A stretch of 64,000 nucleotides of DNA from Pseudoflavonifractor phocaeensis (GCF_021531815.1 NZ_JADYUM010000004.1:103732-167731); one strand, 5' to 3'; shown: positions 6,774 to 14,094, counted from the first letter of the stretch. Numbers and translations are program-made. The notes: generated by a model from the sequence alone, not told the origin.

Positions 6774-7418
6774 TCAAGTGTAAAACTCTTCCATGTCGTC
6801 TAACCTTAAGCAGCCGAGATGCCTGAGAAGGGTTTCGTTCCCGCAACCGCAGTCGATGTCGATGATTCCATTTCCGTGCCAGATTGCAAAAGGATTTCTT
6901 TCGTCCTTGTTCATATAGCAGGTTGGTGTGTGACCTACAATCACTGTGCGATCAGGGAAGGGTGGAGGAGCTGAAGGCGAAGGGCGATCCCAGATTCTAA
7001 TGTTTGGATCATCAGAAGGGGAGTCATGTACCAAGTGGAATTTCTTGCCGCCCACCTCGATATCCAAGTGGTCAGGTAAGCTGGCTAGAAACATGATAAT
7101 GCGATGACGTTCTGTAGGAGTCATCATGTACATCAACTCGCGGTAGGTGTCGCTGCCTCCATTTTGAAGCCACAACGCTCGACTGCCGTATACGTTATTT
7201 GGACCCAGTGTGTCGAGGCACATTTGCTCATGATTTCCTAACAATAGGACCATATTGTTCGATGCCATGATTTGTTTGAGGATATCAATGCCTCCGGGCT
7301 TGCGATCGATCACGTCGCCGATAATATAAAGTGTATCGGAATCAGAAAACTTTATTAATTCCAACATCTTCTGGAACCGATCATATTCACCGTGGATGTC
7401 AGACATGCAGTAGATCAA
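6774..7418 (-). CDS. Metallophosphoesterase, PrpA/PrpE-like, TTG start
   Basis: The start was placed at the TTG at 7418 because GGAGGTG lies 6 bases upstream and the protein then begins MIYCMSDIHGEYDRF, the normal N-terminus of this family; upstream codons would overlap the preceding gene by almost 100 bases. The 214-residue protein has SDIHG (6-10), GDVIDRKPGG, GNHEQM, LVHDSP and GHTPT in the family's usual order, ending with a Cys-Gly-rich GNGIIDIDCGCG. This matches serine/threonine protein phosphatase or symmetrical bis(5'-nucleosyl)-tetraphosphatase types of bacteria and phages. Substrate undecided. Confidence 0.82.
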   Translation of the reverse strand: MIYCMSDIHGEYDRFQKMLELIKFSDSDTLYIIGDVIDRKPGGIDILKQIMASNNMVLLLGNHEQMCLDTLGPNNVYGSRALWLQNGGSDTYRELMYMMTPTERHRIIMFLASLPDHLDIEVGGKKFHLVHDSPSDDPNIRIWDRPSPSAPPPFPDRTVIVGHTPTCYMNKDERNPFAIWHGNGIIDIDCGCGNETLLRHLGCLRLDDMEEFYT

Positions 7419-7482
7419 GGGAGCCACCTCCGATAGCTTTATGATAGCACGGTGCAGCTCAGAAATCCATTTATGAAAATTT

Positions 7483-7884
7483 TCATATACGGTAGCGCCG
7501 GTTGAACTCATCATAAGCCGCCCACTTGGGATTATCGAAGATCCGGGATGCATGGAGCTCAAGCGCGTAGGTTTCAATCTCCTCTCTGGTGTGCTGGAAT
7601 GGGCAACAGTCCTTAACCCACTTCAGAAGTTGCTCATGCAGCGTCTGTTCATGAGCCTTTTCAATCAGGCCATGAACAAGCTCACGCCAACGGCTGAGTT
7701 CAAAATCGCCAACATCGGTCATGACACCACTACGATAGGAGTACTTCTTATCCCTTCCGGAACCGGAGAGAAGGATAGACCTGCCGGTGAAGAAGTGTAC
7801 ACTGAGATCTTCGAATGTGACAGAGTCGGCAAGCTGGTCTGCAGTTGCGACTCTACAATAACAAGCAATCCTTGGTTTACTCAT
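7483..7884 (-). CDS. Protein with resolvase-like first strand, catalytic Ser replaced
   Basis: The ATG at 7884 follows AAGGAGG and overlaps the stop of the serine resolvase. The first residues, RIACYCRVATADQLADS, resemble the first strand and catalytic loop of serine recombinases (YxRVSTxxQ) but have Ala where the nucleophile Ser should be. The rest does not look like a recombinase: WRELVHGLIEKAHEQTLHEQ and a His/Glu-rich helical part follow. The 133-residue product might be a remnant fused to a new sequence, or a regulator of the resolvase. Function unknown. Confidence 0.55.
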   Translation of the reverse strand: MSKPRIACYCRVATADQLADSVTFEDLSVHFFTGRSILLSGSGRDKKYSYRSGVMTDVGDFELSRWRELVHGLIEKAHEQTLHEQLLKWVKDCCPFQHTREEIETYALELHASRIFDNPKWAAYDEFNRRYRI

Positions 7885-8488
7885 GAGTGTCCTCCTTTGC
7901 TTGATTGACGAGACGATAGAAGGTGGATCGGCTGATACCCATTTCTCGGCAACACTGGTTTGCCGTGATTTCGTTTGCCAGCCACTTGGCGTACCATAGA
8001 TCCCAGTCCTTCGGAAGCTTCTTCGGGCGTCCGAATTTGACGCCTCGCATATGTGCTGCGGCGATTCCTTCCCGCTGTGCTTGGGACTTCGTATCGACCT
8101 CAAGCTGGGCACCGAAGGAGAGCACGGCCAGAACGATGTCGGTTATGACGCTGCCCAGCAGGTCCTTGAACTGAGTCGTATCAAGAATAGGTGTATCGAG
8201 GACAATGATATCAGCGCCTATCGTCTTGGTAATATACTCCCATTCGGTACGAATAGCGGAATAGTTGCGCCCGAAGCGATCAATGGACTTGACAACCAAC
8301 ACATCACCTTCACGAAGAATGTTGTCACGTAGGATCATGTAATTGGTGCGGTTGAAGGTTCTACCACTTTGCTTATCGATAAAGATATCGCGCTCGTTGA
8401 TGCCATATTCCAGAAACTCAAGTACCTGCCGGTCCTCGTTCTGGTCAGTAGAGGAAACGCGTCCATACGCAAATTTCTTCTGCGCCAT
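7877..8488 (-). CDS. Small serine recombinase (resolvase/invertase)
   Basis: The 203-residue protein has the full catalytic domain: YGRVSSTDQ with the nucleophile at S12, then GDVLVVKSIDRFGRN, the GSVITDIVLAVLSFGAQLE helix that joins the subunits, and a C-terminal HTH (KWLANEITANQCCREMGISRSTFYRLV). This is the length and layout of Pin/Hin/Tn3-type resolvases. In an element with ParM/ParR it may resolve multimers of a circular form, or act as an invertase. No site pair was identified. It is followed by an overlapping gene with a defective resolvase-like N-terminus. Confidence 0.88.
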   Translation of the reverse strand: MAQKKFAYGRVSSTDQNEDRQVLEFLEYGINERDIFIDKQSGRTFNRTNYMILRDNILREGDVLVVKSIDRFGRNYSAIRTEWEYITKTIGADIIVLDTPILDTTQFKDLLGSVITDIVLAVLSFGAQLEVDTKSQAQREGIAAAHMRGVKFGRPKKLPKDWDLWYAKWLANEITANQCCREMGISRSTFYRLVNQAKEDTHE

Positions 8489-8499
8489 TACTGCTCACC

Positions 8500-8817
8500 T
8501 CATTTCCGGAATGCGGACATGAAATCACCCAGATCACTGGCGTCCTCATCAGATAGCTGTGAGCTGTCTGGTTTTGAGCTGTTCAGGACGAAGGTGCCAT
8601 TGGCCTGCATTTCATTAATGACTTCAACTACAACTTCTCGAATGGCAGCTTTATTGAATTCCTGTTCGGCATCCGGGCAGCTGACGAAATGCAAAATGGC
8701 ATTGACAACCAGATCGGTCATGTTCCGAGGTCTTGCCCGAAGAATGTCCAGTACTTTTCGATGCCGGAAATCAAACTCATTGAACTGCAGAACGATTCTT
8801 GGCTTACCGGTTGGCAT
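8500..8817 (-). CDS. ParR/StbB-like partition adaptor (putative)
   Basis: The 105-residue protein begins TGKPRIVLQFNEFDFRHRKV and contains RNMTDLVVNAILHFV, a short ribbon-helix-helix-like segment, followed by an acidic tail (SDEDASDLGDFMSAFRK). Its start overlaps the end of the ParM-like gene by 14 bases. In type II plasmid partition, ParR is a small RHH protein encoded directly after the actin ParM; it binds iterons (parC) and its tail caps the filament. Position, size and the acidic tail support this role, but sequence identity is too weak to be certain. Confidence 0.65.
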   Translation of the reverse strand: MPTGKPRIVLQFNEFDFRHRKVLDILRARPRNMTDLVVNAILHFVSCPDAEQEFNKAAIREVVVEVINEMQANGTFVLNSSKPDSSQLSDEDASDLGDFMSAFRK

Positions 8818-9733
8818 TGGCGGTCACCTCACTCTTGTAGAGGAGCTCATAGCCCTGCGCATTGGCGTAGATGTTATCAATGAAGATGGGGAACCCAACC
8901 TTACCGCTACGTTCAATCATGTTTCTCAGCAGCATGGAACCACCACCGGCGAAGACACACTTGCTGCTCTTCACGTCGATGCCACGCTCACGAAGGAAAT
9001 TGTAGAACTCATTCAGGAACTGTTGGGCATGCGTACGGATCAGCAGCTGAATCTCACCGGGAAGGATGGTAGGCTCACCCCGGATTACCTCATCGATGTC
9101 GCTATCCTCAAGCAGACGATCGTACTGGGAGTTGCACTGACTCGTAATTTTGTTATAGAGAGTAATGATGCCCTGTTCGAAGCTCTCCATAACCTCCAAA
9201 TCCGGCTTACCACGACGTAGCTTAAGGACGTCAACGGTAAATCCGCCAATGTCGATGATGTAGGATACGGCATGGTTCTTCAGATCACCGTAACGAGTCA
9301 CAGCTGCAGCCAGTGCCTGGGCATAGCTGACCACCTTGTTGACGCGGATAGAGAAGCAGCGGTCATTGAATTCAAAGTCTACAATCTCCCGCTTCCGGAA
9401 GAAGTAGTCCTCGAACCGGCGATGGAGCTGTCCGTAGTGTGCAGGGGGGAGACCTACCAAGAGGGTGATGTCGATGGGATCCAGACTTTCCGGAACACCT
9501 CTACGCTCCAACTCATAGGCGATTGCGAAGAGGGTCAGTACATAAAAACGGTCATCTTCAGTCTTGTCCCTCATGTACGAGATGCGCTTTTCCGTGAGAG
9601 TGTAGTACTTGCCCTCCCAGAAAACGTAATCGCTCTTGATTCCAAACTTGTTGTCAGAAACAATGACGCCGGATGTGAACAGGGAAGTTGGGGTCTTAAT
9701 GCTGCGGTTGCCGTGATCGACAGAAATAATCAT
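8804..9733 (-). CDS. parM: ParM/Alp-like actin ATPase for DNA partition
   Basis: The 309-residue protein has the actin-fold ATPase signature: the phosphate-1 segment DHGNRSIKT near residue 6, the phosphate-2 segment YIIDIGGFTVDVLKL in the middle, and the adenosine loop FAGGGSMLLRN near residue 265. This is the size and spacing of ParM/StbA and its Firmicutes Alp7A relatives, which form filaments that push DNA copies apart. A good GGAGG precedes the ATG. The following overlapping gene looks like ParR. Finding a segregation system in an integrated element implies it has, or had, an extrachromosomal stage. Confidence 0.8.
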   Translation of the reverse strand: MIISVDHGNRSIKTPTSLFTSGVIVSDNKFGIKSDYVFWEGKYYTLTEKRISYMRDKTEDDRFYVLTLFAIAYELERRGVPESLDPIDITLLVGLPPAHYGQLHRRFEDYFFRKREIVDFEFNDRCFSIRVNKVVSYAQALAAAVTRYGDLKNHAVSYIIDIGGFTVDVLKLRRGKPDLEVMESFEQGIITLYNKITSQCNSQYDRLLEDSDIDEVIRGEPTILPGEIQLLIRTHAQQFLNEFYNFLRERGIDVKSSKCVFAGGGSMLLRNMIERSGKVGFPIFIDNIYANAQGYELLYKSEVTANANR

Positions 9734-9810
9734 ATGACAAAGGTCCTCCTTTTCTTTATCTATCAGGTATTACGTACAACGTAGGCGAACGACAACAATT
9801 TTTCTCTAGT

Positions 9811-9852
9811 TGCCCAGGACATAAGCAAAGGGATATACTCATGCCCTGGGCT
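9811..9852 (-). terminator. Imperfect inverted repeat between sigma-like gene and parM
   Basis: Arms GCCCAGGGCATGAG and CTTATGTCCTGGGC pair at 12 of 14 positions around a 12-base loop. There is no clear T run, so it is either a weak terminator or part of the parM control region. Confidence 0.4.
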
Positions 9853-9864
9853 GCGTGGTGAAAG

Positions 9865-10263
9865 TTACTCGTTGAGCAGACGGCGCAGCTTCTTCAGCGC
9901 CAATTCTACGGACTGGCGCACGGAAGGAATGCTGATGCCTTCCTCGTGTGCGATTTCTGTGTAATTCATATCGTCCATGAGCATGTAGATTCGTTTGCGC
10001 TGCAGGGGAGTGAGTTCAGCAATTGCACGGTAGAGGCGTCGGATTTCTTCCTGCCGAATGATCTCTTCTGTGAGAGGATCGAACCCAGGGGTGGACCAGT
10101 CATTCTCTACGTCGTCAAATGGGACATAGCAGCCGTGGTAGTTCTTGTACTTGTTCTGTCGGTCTTCCTCACGATGGAAGTTGCGGAACTCTTCATAGAG
10201 CTCGTCAGATACGGGGATTTCCTGATAGATGCCATAGTAGTCTTTAATTTTGATGGTTTTCAC
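9865..10263 (-). CDS. Sigma-70-like regulator (region 4 HTH)
   Basis: The GTG at 10263 was chosen because GGAGG sits 8 bases upstream. The 132-residue protein ends with a typical sigma region 4 module: AIAELTPLQRKRIYMLMDDMNYTEIAHEEG, then the recognition helix SIPSVRQSVELALKKLRRLL. The N-terminal part (KIKDYYGIYQEIPVSDELYEEF) matches what I recall of small sigma-like proteins of Clostridia conjugative elements and phages. It probably controls transcription of element genes. It is separated from upstream genes by two terminators and so has its own promoter. Confidence 0.75.
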   Translation of the reverse strand: MKTIKIKDYYGIYQEIPVSDELYEEFRNFHREEDRQNKYKNYHGCYVPFDDVENDWSTPGFDPLTEEIIRQEEIRRLYRAIAELTPLQRKRIYMLMDDMNYTEIAHEEGISIPSVRQSVELALKKLRRLLNE

Positions 10264-10377
10264 GTCATATTCCTCCAAGTCGTTCAAAGTCGTTTAGCGG
10301 TTCGAAATGACCTGGAAGGGGGGGCTCTTGCCCTCAAATACAGTTGCCGCATAGGTTTGCTCCCGAATTCGGGCAAC

Positions 10378-10418
10378 AAAAAAGCCGGGCACCTGCTTTT
10401 TCAGCAGATGCTCGGCTT
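10378..10418 (-). terminator. Intrinsic terminator, minus strand
   Basis: AAGCCGAGCATCTGCTG pairs with CAGGTGCCCGGCTT (one mismatch) and is followed by TTTTTTG on the minus strand. Confidence 0.8.
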
Positions 10419-10450
10419 AATTGCTCCCGTTATTGGCCGGGATAGGTATG

Positions 10451-10485
10451 AAAAAAGCCCCTCAGACCGATATGGTCTGAGAGGC
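10451..10485 (-). terminator. Intrinsic terminator, minus strand
   Basis: GCCTCTCAGACC / GGTCTGAGGGGC around ATATC, followed by TTTTTT. Together with the hairpin at 10378-10418 it blocks transcription from the polymerase operon into the sigma-like gene. Confidence 0.85.
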
Positions 10486-10606
10486 AATACCTGCTCCAGC
10501 ATAACCTATTATACGGGGCTGGCCTGTTCGTTACAATTTCGTATGACTCCTATCTATCCATCAATTCTCTATCGTTTTCCATCTCATCAGGCTATCATTT
10601 TGCCTC

Positions 10607-11164
10607 TCAAGAGACTCTCATCGGACTCTCATCAAGACTGTCAGCAGTATCCCAATTATGTTCCGCAATGATGAGATCAGGGATCACTACGCACCACAGG
10701 TTAGCAGCATAAGTGCGGATGGCAGCCTTGATATGGCGGTAATAGGTAGAAGAGGAAATGCCAAGAGAGAGGAAGGCATCTTCATTCGTTTTACAATAGG
10801 CATCGAAATACCGGGCTCGGAGGATGTTGAAATACATCGCACCATGGGTGGGAGTTGCTTTTACGAGAAGGAGAGCTTCTTCCATCACTTCAAGCAGCTG
10901 CATGGAGTGCCCCATGCCAGCCAACCTGTCTGCAATGCGTTTGCGATCTGCGTCGCGATCGAAGTCAATGGCGAGGTTAATGAAATCCGAAACAGACTGC
11001 CTGCGACGCTCAAAGCATTCGTCTTCCAGCTCTGCGATGCTGCGGCCAGCACGCTGCAGTGTGGGCCCGTAAAGGTTCAAGAGAGTAACAGTCTTTTCAA
11101 TGTCCTCGTCGGTAATGGTGCTGGTAATATCGAACTGAGAGATCAGGTTCTGGAATTTAGTCAT
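10607..11164 (-). CDS. ArpU/sigma-like phage-type regulator
   Basis: The 185-residue, mostly helical protein contains RIADRLAGMGHSMQLLEVM, a central ILRARYFDAYCKTNEDAFLSL and the HTH-like GISSSTYYRHIKAAIRTYA, an arrangement seen in ArpU/RinA-type late regulators of Gram-positive phages, where an N-terminal helical part is followed by a sigma region 4-like HTH. It is the last gene before the two terminators, in line with the S24-like and Y-polymerase genes. Family assignment is by pattern only. Confidence 0.6.
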   Translation of the reverse strand: MTKFQNLISQFDITSTITDEDIEKTVTLLNLYGPTLQRAGRSIAELEDECFERRRQSVSDFINLAIDFDRDADRKRIADRLAGMGHSMQLLEVMEEALLLVKATPTHGAMYFNILRARYFDAYCKTNEDAFLSLGISSSTYYRHIKAAIRTYAANLWCVVIPDLIIAEHNWDTADSLDESPMRVS

Positions 11165-11185
11165 CTTTGGTCCTTTCTGCCTGAG

Positions 11186-11524
11186 TTAGTGATAGAAGTT
11201 AAAGGAACCCAGGACTTTGGCGTGGATTTGTTTACGGTCGTGGAGAATACGTTCTTCGTCTTCAGCTGCGATCTCGCTATCTTCACGGTAGAGATAGATT
11301 GTCGGCACATCGCCATCAAAAGCGACAACGAGATCTCCATCGCCAACTTCGGCATTTTTACAACAGTAAAGCAGGCTATCGTCTGCGATACCGTACTTGT
11401 GATAGCGGTGGCCCTTGGCTACGATACAAAAGCACTCGTCAGAGGAAATGTCGTTGTAGCCCTCAATCATCAGCGTACCTTTGTGATTCACAAAAACGGT
11501 GTGGTGACGGTAATCAACATTCAT
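11186..11524 (-). CDS. S24/LexA-fold protein lacking catalytic Ser and Lys (putative)
   Basis: The 112-residue protein looks like the C-terminal fold of LexA/UmuD: VAKGHRYHKYGIADDSLLYC aligns with the segment that normally holds Gly-x-Ser-Met, and GDGDLVVAFDGDVPTIYLYRED with the strand that normally carries the catalytic Lys. Here the Ser position is His/Arg/Tyr and the Lys position is Tyr, so self-cleavage seems impossible. It lies 14 bases before the Y-family polymerase stop, directly after it in the same operon, as UmuD-like partners do. It may be an uncleavable accessory subunit of the polymerase. The fold assignment is an inference from pattern and context. Confidence 0.55.
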   Translation of the reverse strand: MNVDYRHHTVFVNHKGTLMIEGYNDISSDECFCIVAKGHRYHKYGIADDSLLYCCKNAEVGDGDLVVAFDGDVPTIYLYREDSEIAAEDEERILHDRKQIHAKVLGSFNFYH

Positions 11525-11538
11525 CTTAAACCTCCTCC

Positions 11539-12783
11539 TTAATGGTACATAACGGATGGCATCTTATACTCCACCTCTTTGTGTGCGGGCATTTTCAGCC
11601 CAGAAGTCAGAGCGGCAAAATTAATAGCATTCAGACCAAAACGGCGTCTGATATCGTCTACAGTCTTTTCAAGTGTAAGTCTGCGTGTGTGCTTACTGTA
11701 ATCAGACCACAGATCCAGCTGCACGGGTGTATCACTAGGGACCAAATCGATGGCGCTGATGGTCAAAGACCGGATATCGTTGTTCCAGGAATGGCGGCGT
11801 TGGAACAGATCGAAGCCTGCTTTTGCAATCGTGGTGTAACTCTGCGTTGGATAGTCTAATTTACATTGATATCCATGATGTGACAAGGAATTATCCCTTA
11901 CATAAATTCGAACACCAGATGCGGCAAGATTCTGCTTTCGCAGCTTATATCCAACCTCCTGAGCCAGTTCCATGAGCACGTGATTTACCTCTTCCTGACT
12001 CAAAAGATCGGACGTACAGGTAATTCCGTGACCAATGCTTTTGATTGGTGGCTCATACTCACATGGCATGACTCGTGAGGTATCCAAGCCATTCGCGTAC
12101 ACCCATAACTTTTCGCCGTTGATTCCAAGAAGCCGCTTCAGGAACTCAGGATCAGACCGAGCAAGGTCCCCAATTGTATGAATTCCGTAGCGACGCAATT
12201 TCTCTGTCGTAGCTCGACCGACATACAATAGCTCAGAGGCGGGGAGAGGCCAGATCTGGGTGCGGAACGATTCTTCCGTGATCTCAGTAACGGCATCAGG
12301 CTTTTTCATATCAGAGCCAAGCTTGGCGAAGATCTTATTGAAACTGACGCCGATAGATACCGTGAGCCCTGTTTCTGACTTTACGGTCTCCCGGATTTCA
12401 TTGGCGATTTCTGCCGGACGCATACGGCTCAGAAGAGGGGAGCCGGTCAATTCGATCCAGGATTCATCGATACCAAATGCCTCTACCTCAGGTGAGTACC
12501 GCAAATAAATTGATCTCACCAGCTTTGAGAACTTGAGGTACTGATCCATGTGTGGCTCAACAATTGTAAGCTGCGGACACTTCTGCTTTGCTTCCCAAAT
12601 TACATCACCAGTTTTCACACCACATTTCTTAGCCAGTTGGTTCTTTGCTAAAACGATTCCATGCCGATCCTCTGTACTGCCACAGACAGCGATGTACTTA
12701 CCCTGCAGTTCCGGATGCAGCATGGTTTCGATGCTGGCATAGCAATTGTTGAGGTCGCTATGCAGCACAATTCTTCCTCCCAT
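11539..12783 (-). CDS. Y-family (lesion bypass) DNA polymerase
   Basis: From the ATG at 12783, behind AGGAGG, the 414-residue protein shows the Y-family palm: VLHSDLNNCYASIE with metal ligand D10, VCGSTEDRHGIVLAKNQLAKKCGV, then AFGIDESWIEL with the catalytic Asp/Glu, and SIGVSFNKIFAKLGSDMKKP. A helix-hairpin-helix-type thumb (RRYGIHTIGDLA) and a little-finger part follow. It extends damaged templates with low fidelity. Many Firmicutes elements carry such UvrX/YqjW-like polymerases. It is the first gene of a minus-strand operon driven by a promoter at 12931-12960 that overlaps an array of iterons, suggesting repressor control. Confidence 0.88.
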   Translation of the reverse strand: MGGRIVLHSDLNNCYASIETMLHPELQGKYIAVCGSTEDRHGIVLAKNQLAKKCGVKTGDVIWEAKQKCPQLTIVEPHMDQYLKFSKLVRSIYLRYSPEVEAFGIDESWIELTGSPLLSRMRPAEIANEIRETVKSETGLTVSIGVSFNKIFAKLGSDMKKPDAVTEITEESFRTQIWPLPASELLYVGRATTEKLRRYGIHTIGDLARSDPEFLKRLLGINGEKLWVYANGLDTSRVMPCEYEPPIKSIGHGITCTSDLLSQEEVNHVLMELAQEVGYKLRKQNLAASGVRIYVRDNSLSHHGYQCKLDYPTQSYTTIAKAGFDLFQRRHSWNNDIRSLTISAIDLVPSDTPVQLDLWSDYSKHTRRLTLEKTVDDIRRRFGLNAINFAALTSGLKMPAHKEVEYKMPSVMYH

Positions 12784-12818
12784 GGTTTCTCTCCTCCTGT
12801 CATAGAATATCTTTCGAA

Positions 12819-12845
12819 AACTTCCTCTAACTTCCACTAACTTCC
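12819..12845. repeat. Iteron array 1, three 10-bp units
   Basis: Three AACTTCC units end at 12825, 12835 and 12845, exactly 10 bp apart, abutting the -35 box of the rightward promoter at 12848. On the minus strand the unit is GGAAGTTAGW. Confidence 0.8.
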
Positions 12846-12847
12846 TA

Positions 12848-12876
12848 TTGACAACGAGGTTTCTTCCGCTTATACT
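12848..12876 (+). promoter_or_regulatory. Promoter of the XRE regulator gene
   Basis: TTGACA at 12848-12853 and TATACT at 12871-12876 with a 17-bp spacer, a near-consensus housekeeping promoter. It lies between the two iteron arrays and reads toward the XRE gene at 13010. Confidence 0.85.
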
Positions 12877-12883
12877 GGGATTA

Positions 12884-12920
12884 AACTTCCTTTAACTTCT
12901 TTTAGCTTCTACAAACTTCC
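12884..12920. repeat. Iteron array 2, four 10-bp units
   Basis: Units AACTTCC, AACTTCT, AGCTTCT and AACTTCC end at 12890, 12900, 12910 and 12920, exactly 10 bp apart. The array lies just after the rightward -10 box and just downstream of the leftward promoter start, so a bound protein could repress both. Confidence 0.8.
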
Positions 12921-12930
12921 TGTTGATGAA

Positions 12931-12960
12931 ACAATAGCAGGTACTAGACTGGTTTGTCAA
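12931..12960 (-). promoter_or_regulatory. Promoter of the Y-polymerase operon
   Basis: On the minus strand TTGACA (12955-12960), an 18-bp spacer and TATTGT (12931-12936). It reads left through iteron arrays 2 and 1 toward the polymerase start at 12783. Confidence 0.75.
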
Positions 12961-13009
12961 TAGAAGTTTTTCGAGGACAGTCCAAATCAGTAGAAAGAGG
13001 AAATGTATT

Positions 13010-13450
13010 ATGAAAACAACAGGTGAAAAGATCAAAGAACGCCGCATTACCCTGAATATGACGCAGAAAGATTTGGCTGATCAGGTAGGGACCACGGTTC
13101 GGACGATCAGCAGTTATGAAGCTGCTGGCTCTAAGCCTCGCGGTCTCAATCTGCGTAAGCTCTGCTCTGTGCTGAATGTGTCTGAGGCATACTTGCTCAA
13201 GGATGAGATTGAAGATGAGACCTACGGCCTTGATGAGGCACCGTACATTGAAAATGCTCGTGCAACCTATGGTAAGAAGGGTGCCGATGATATCAGCCGG
13301 TTACTGCTCGAGACTCAGGCTATGTTTGCCGGTGGTGAAATCCCTGAAGAGGACAAGGATTTGTTTTTCCAGGCAATTACTGAGGCGTATTTTGCCAATA
13401 AAAACAAGGCCAGCGAACGATTCACTCGCAAGGACTACAAGAAGGATTAG
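13010..13450 (+). CDS. XRE-family regulator of the divergent control region
   Basis: The 146-residue protein begins with a canonical Cro/CI HTH, TGEKIKERRITLNMTQKDLA followed by VGTTVRTISSYEAAGSKPRG, up to about residue 65, and has a C-terminal helical part with IPEEDKDLFFQAITEAYF. AAAGAGGAAATGT precedes the ATG. It is the first rightward gene from the control region and is followed by an ImmA-type peptidase, the same pairing as ImmR/ImmA of ICEBs1, in which the peptidase cleaves the repressor to release the element. By analogy it is the likely master repressor. Confidence 0.85.
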   Translation: MKTTGEKIKERRITLNMTQKDLADQVGTTVRTISSYEAAGSKPRGLNLRKLCSVLNVSEAYLLKDEIEDETYGLDEAPYIENARATYGKKGADDISRLLLETQAMFAGGEIPEEDKDLFFQAITEAYFANKNKASERFTRKDYKKD

Positions 13451-13483
13451 TACATTTTTCAAAAGCATGCCCTGTTGTACGTT

Positions 13484-13513
13484 TTTTGGGACAGCTTCTA
13501 TGCTACCCTTAGA
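13484..13513 (+). promoter_or_regulatory. Possible promoter ahead of the ImmA gene
   Basis: TTGTAC, 18 bp, TATGCT lies in the 104-bp gap between the XRE and ImmA genes. It would let the peptidase be expressed apart from the repressor. Weak -35 match. Confidence 0.35.
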
Positions 13514-13554
13514 CTGTACGATAGGATTATCCTGTCTTGAAAGAGGTGAGTGAT

Positions 13555-14094
13555 TTGCTGGCGACTGCGATTAAACAGGAAGCGAATCGTTTGAAAATTA
13601 AATACCAGACCGACGATCCGTATGAGATCTGTGATTCAATGAAGATTCAGGTTATGAAGCGTCCAATGGGCACAAACCCACGATCTTGCAAAGGTTTCTT
13701 CATGGTGAGTTCTCGATGCAAGGCCATTGTGGTCAATAGCGATTTGTCTGAGAGCATTCAGCGAATCATTCTTGTGCATGAATTGGGCCATGCTGCCCTG
13801 CATGAAAGTTCCGCTTTAAGCGCATTCCATGAGTTTGCACTCTTTGATAACACGGATCGAATGGAATACGAGGCTAATATCTTTGCTGCCGAGTTTCTGT
13901 TGGAGGATACTGATGTTATGAATGCGCTCGAAGAGGGTGACGACTTTTTCCGGATTGCCAATTGTTTGTGTGTGCCTCCGGAACTTCTGGATTTTAAGCT
14001 CCGTATCCTGCAGCGTCAGGGCATAGAAATCAATGCTCCATACATTGCACATGGAGACTTCCTGAAGCGCAATTTGGAGCAACCTTTAGGTTGA
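13555..14094 (+). CDS. ImmA/IrrE-type zinc metallopeptidase
   Basis: The TTG at 13555 is preferred because AGAGGTG lies 6 bases upstream; a TTG at 13537 is in frame but has no site. The 179-residue protein has HELGH at residues 75-79 and a later EYEANIFAAEFLL that supplies the third zinc ligand, as in ImmA and IrrE. Family members cut the partner XRE repressor after DNA damage or cell signals. The partner gene lies directly upstream. The end overlaps the next gene (TGATG), indicating coupling. Confidence 0.85.
   Translation: MLATAIKQEANRLKIKYQTDDPYEICDSMKIQVMKRPMGTNPRSCKGFFMVSSRCKAIVVNSDLSESIQRIILVHELGHAALHESSALSAFHEFALFDNTDRMEYEANIFAAEFLLEDTDVMNALEEGDDFFRIANCLCVPPELLDFKLRILQRQGIEINAPYIAHGDFLKRNLEQPLG

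Larger units (their letters stand above)
10264..10606. other. Gene-free stretch holding two terminators and a leader
   Basis: Besides the two minus-strand terminators at 10378-10418 and 10451-10485, the stretch holds the upstream region of the sigma-like gene with GTTGCCCGAATTCGGG near 10359-10378 and a GC-rich run of G at 10317-10324. No reading frame with a ribosome binding site was seen. Confidence 0.5.

Noticed and set aside
12819..12920. CRISPR array
   Set aside because: The repeats are 10 bp with no spacers; they are phased iterons.
12784..13009. LexA/DinR-type SOS box in the divergent control region
   Set aside because: No CGAAC-N4-GTTCG-like sequence is present; regulation is more likely through the iterons.
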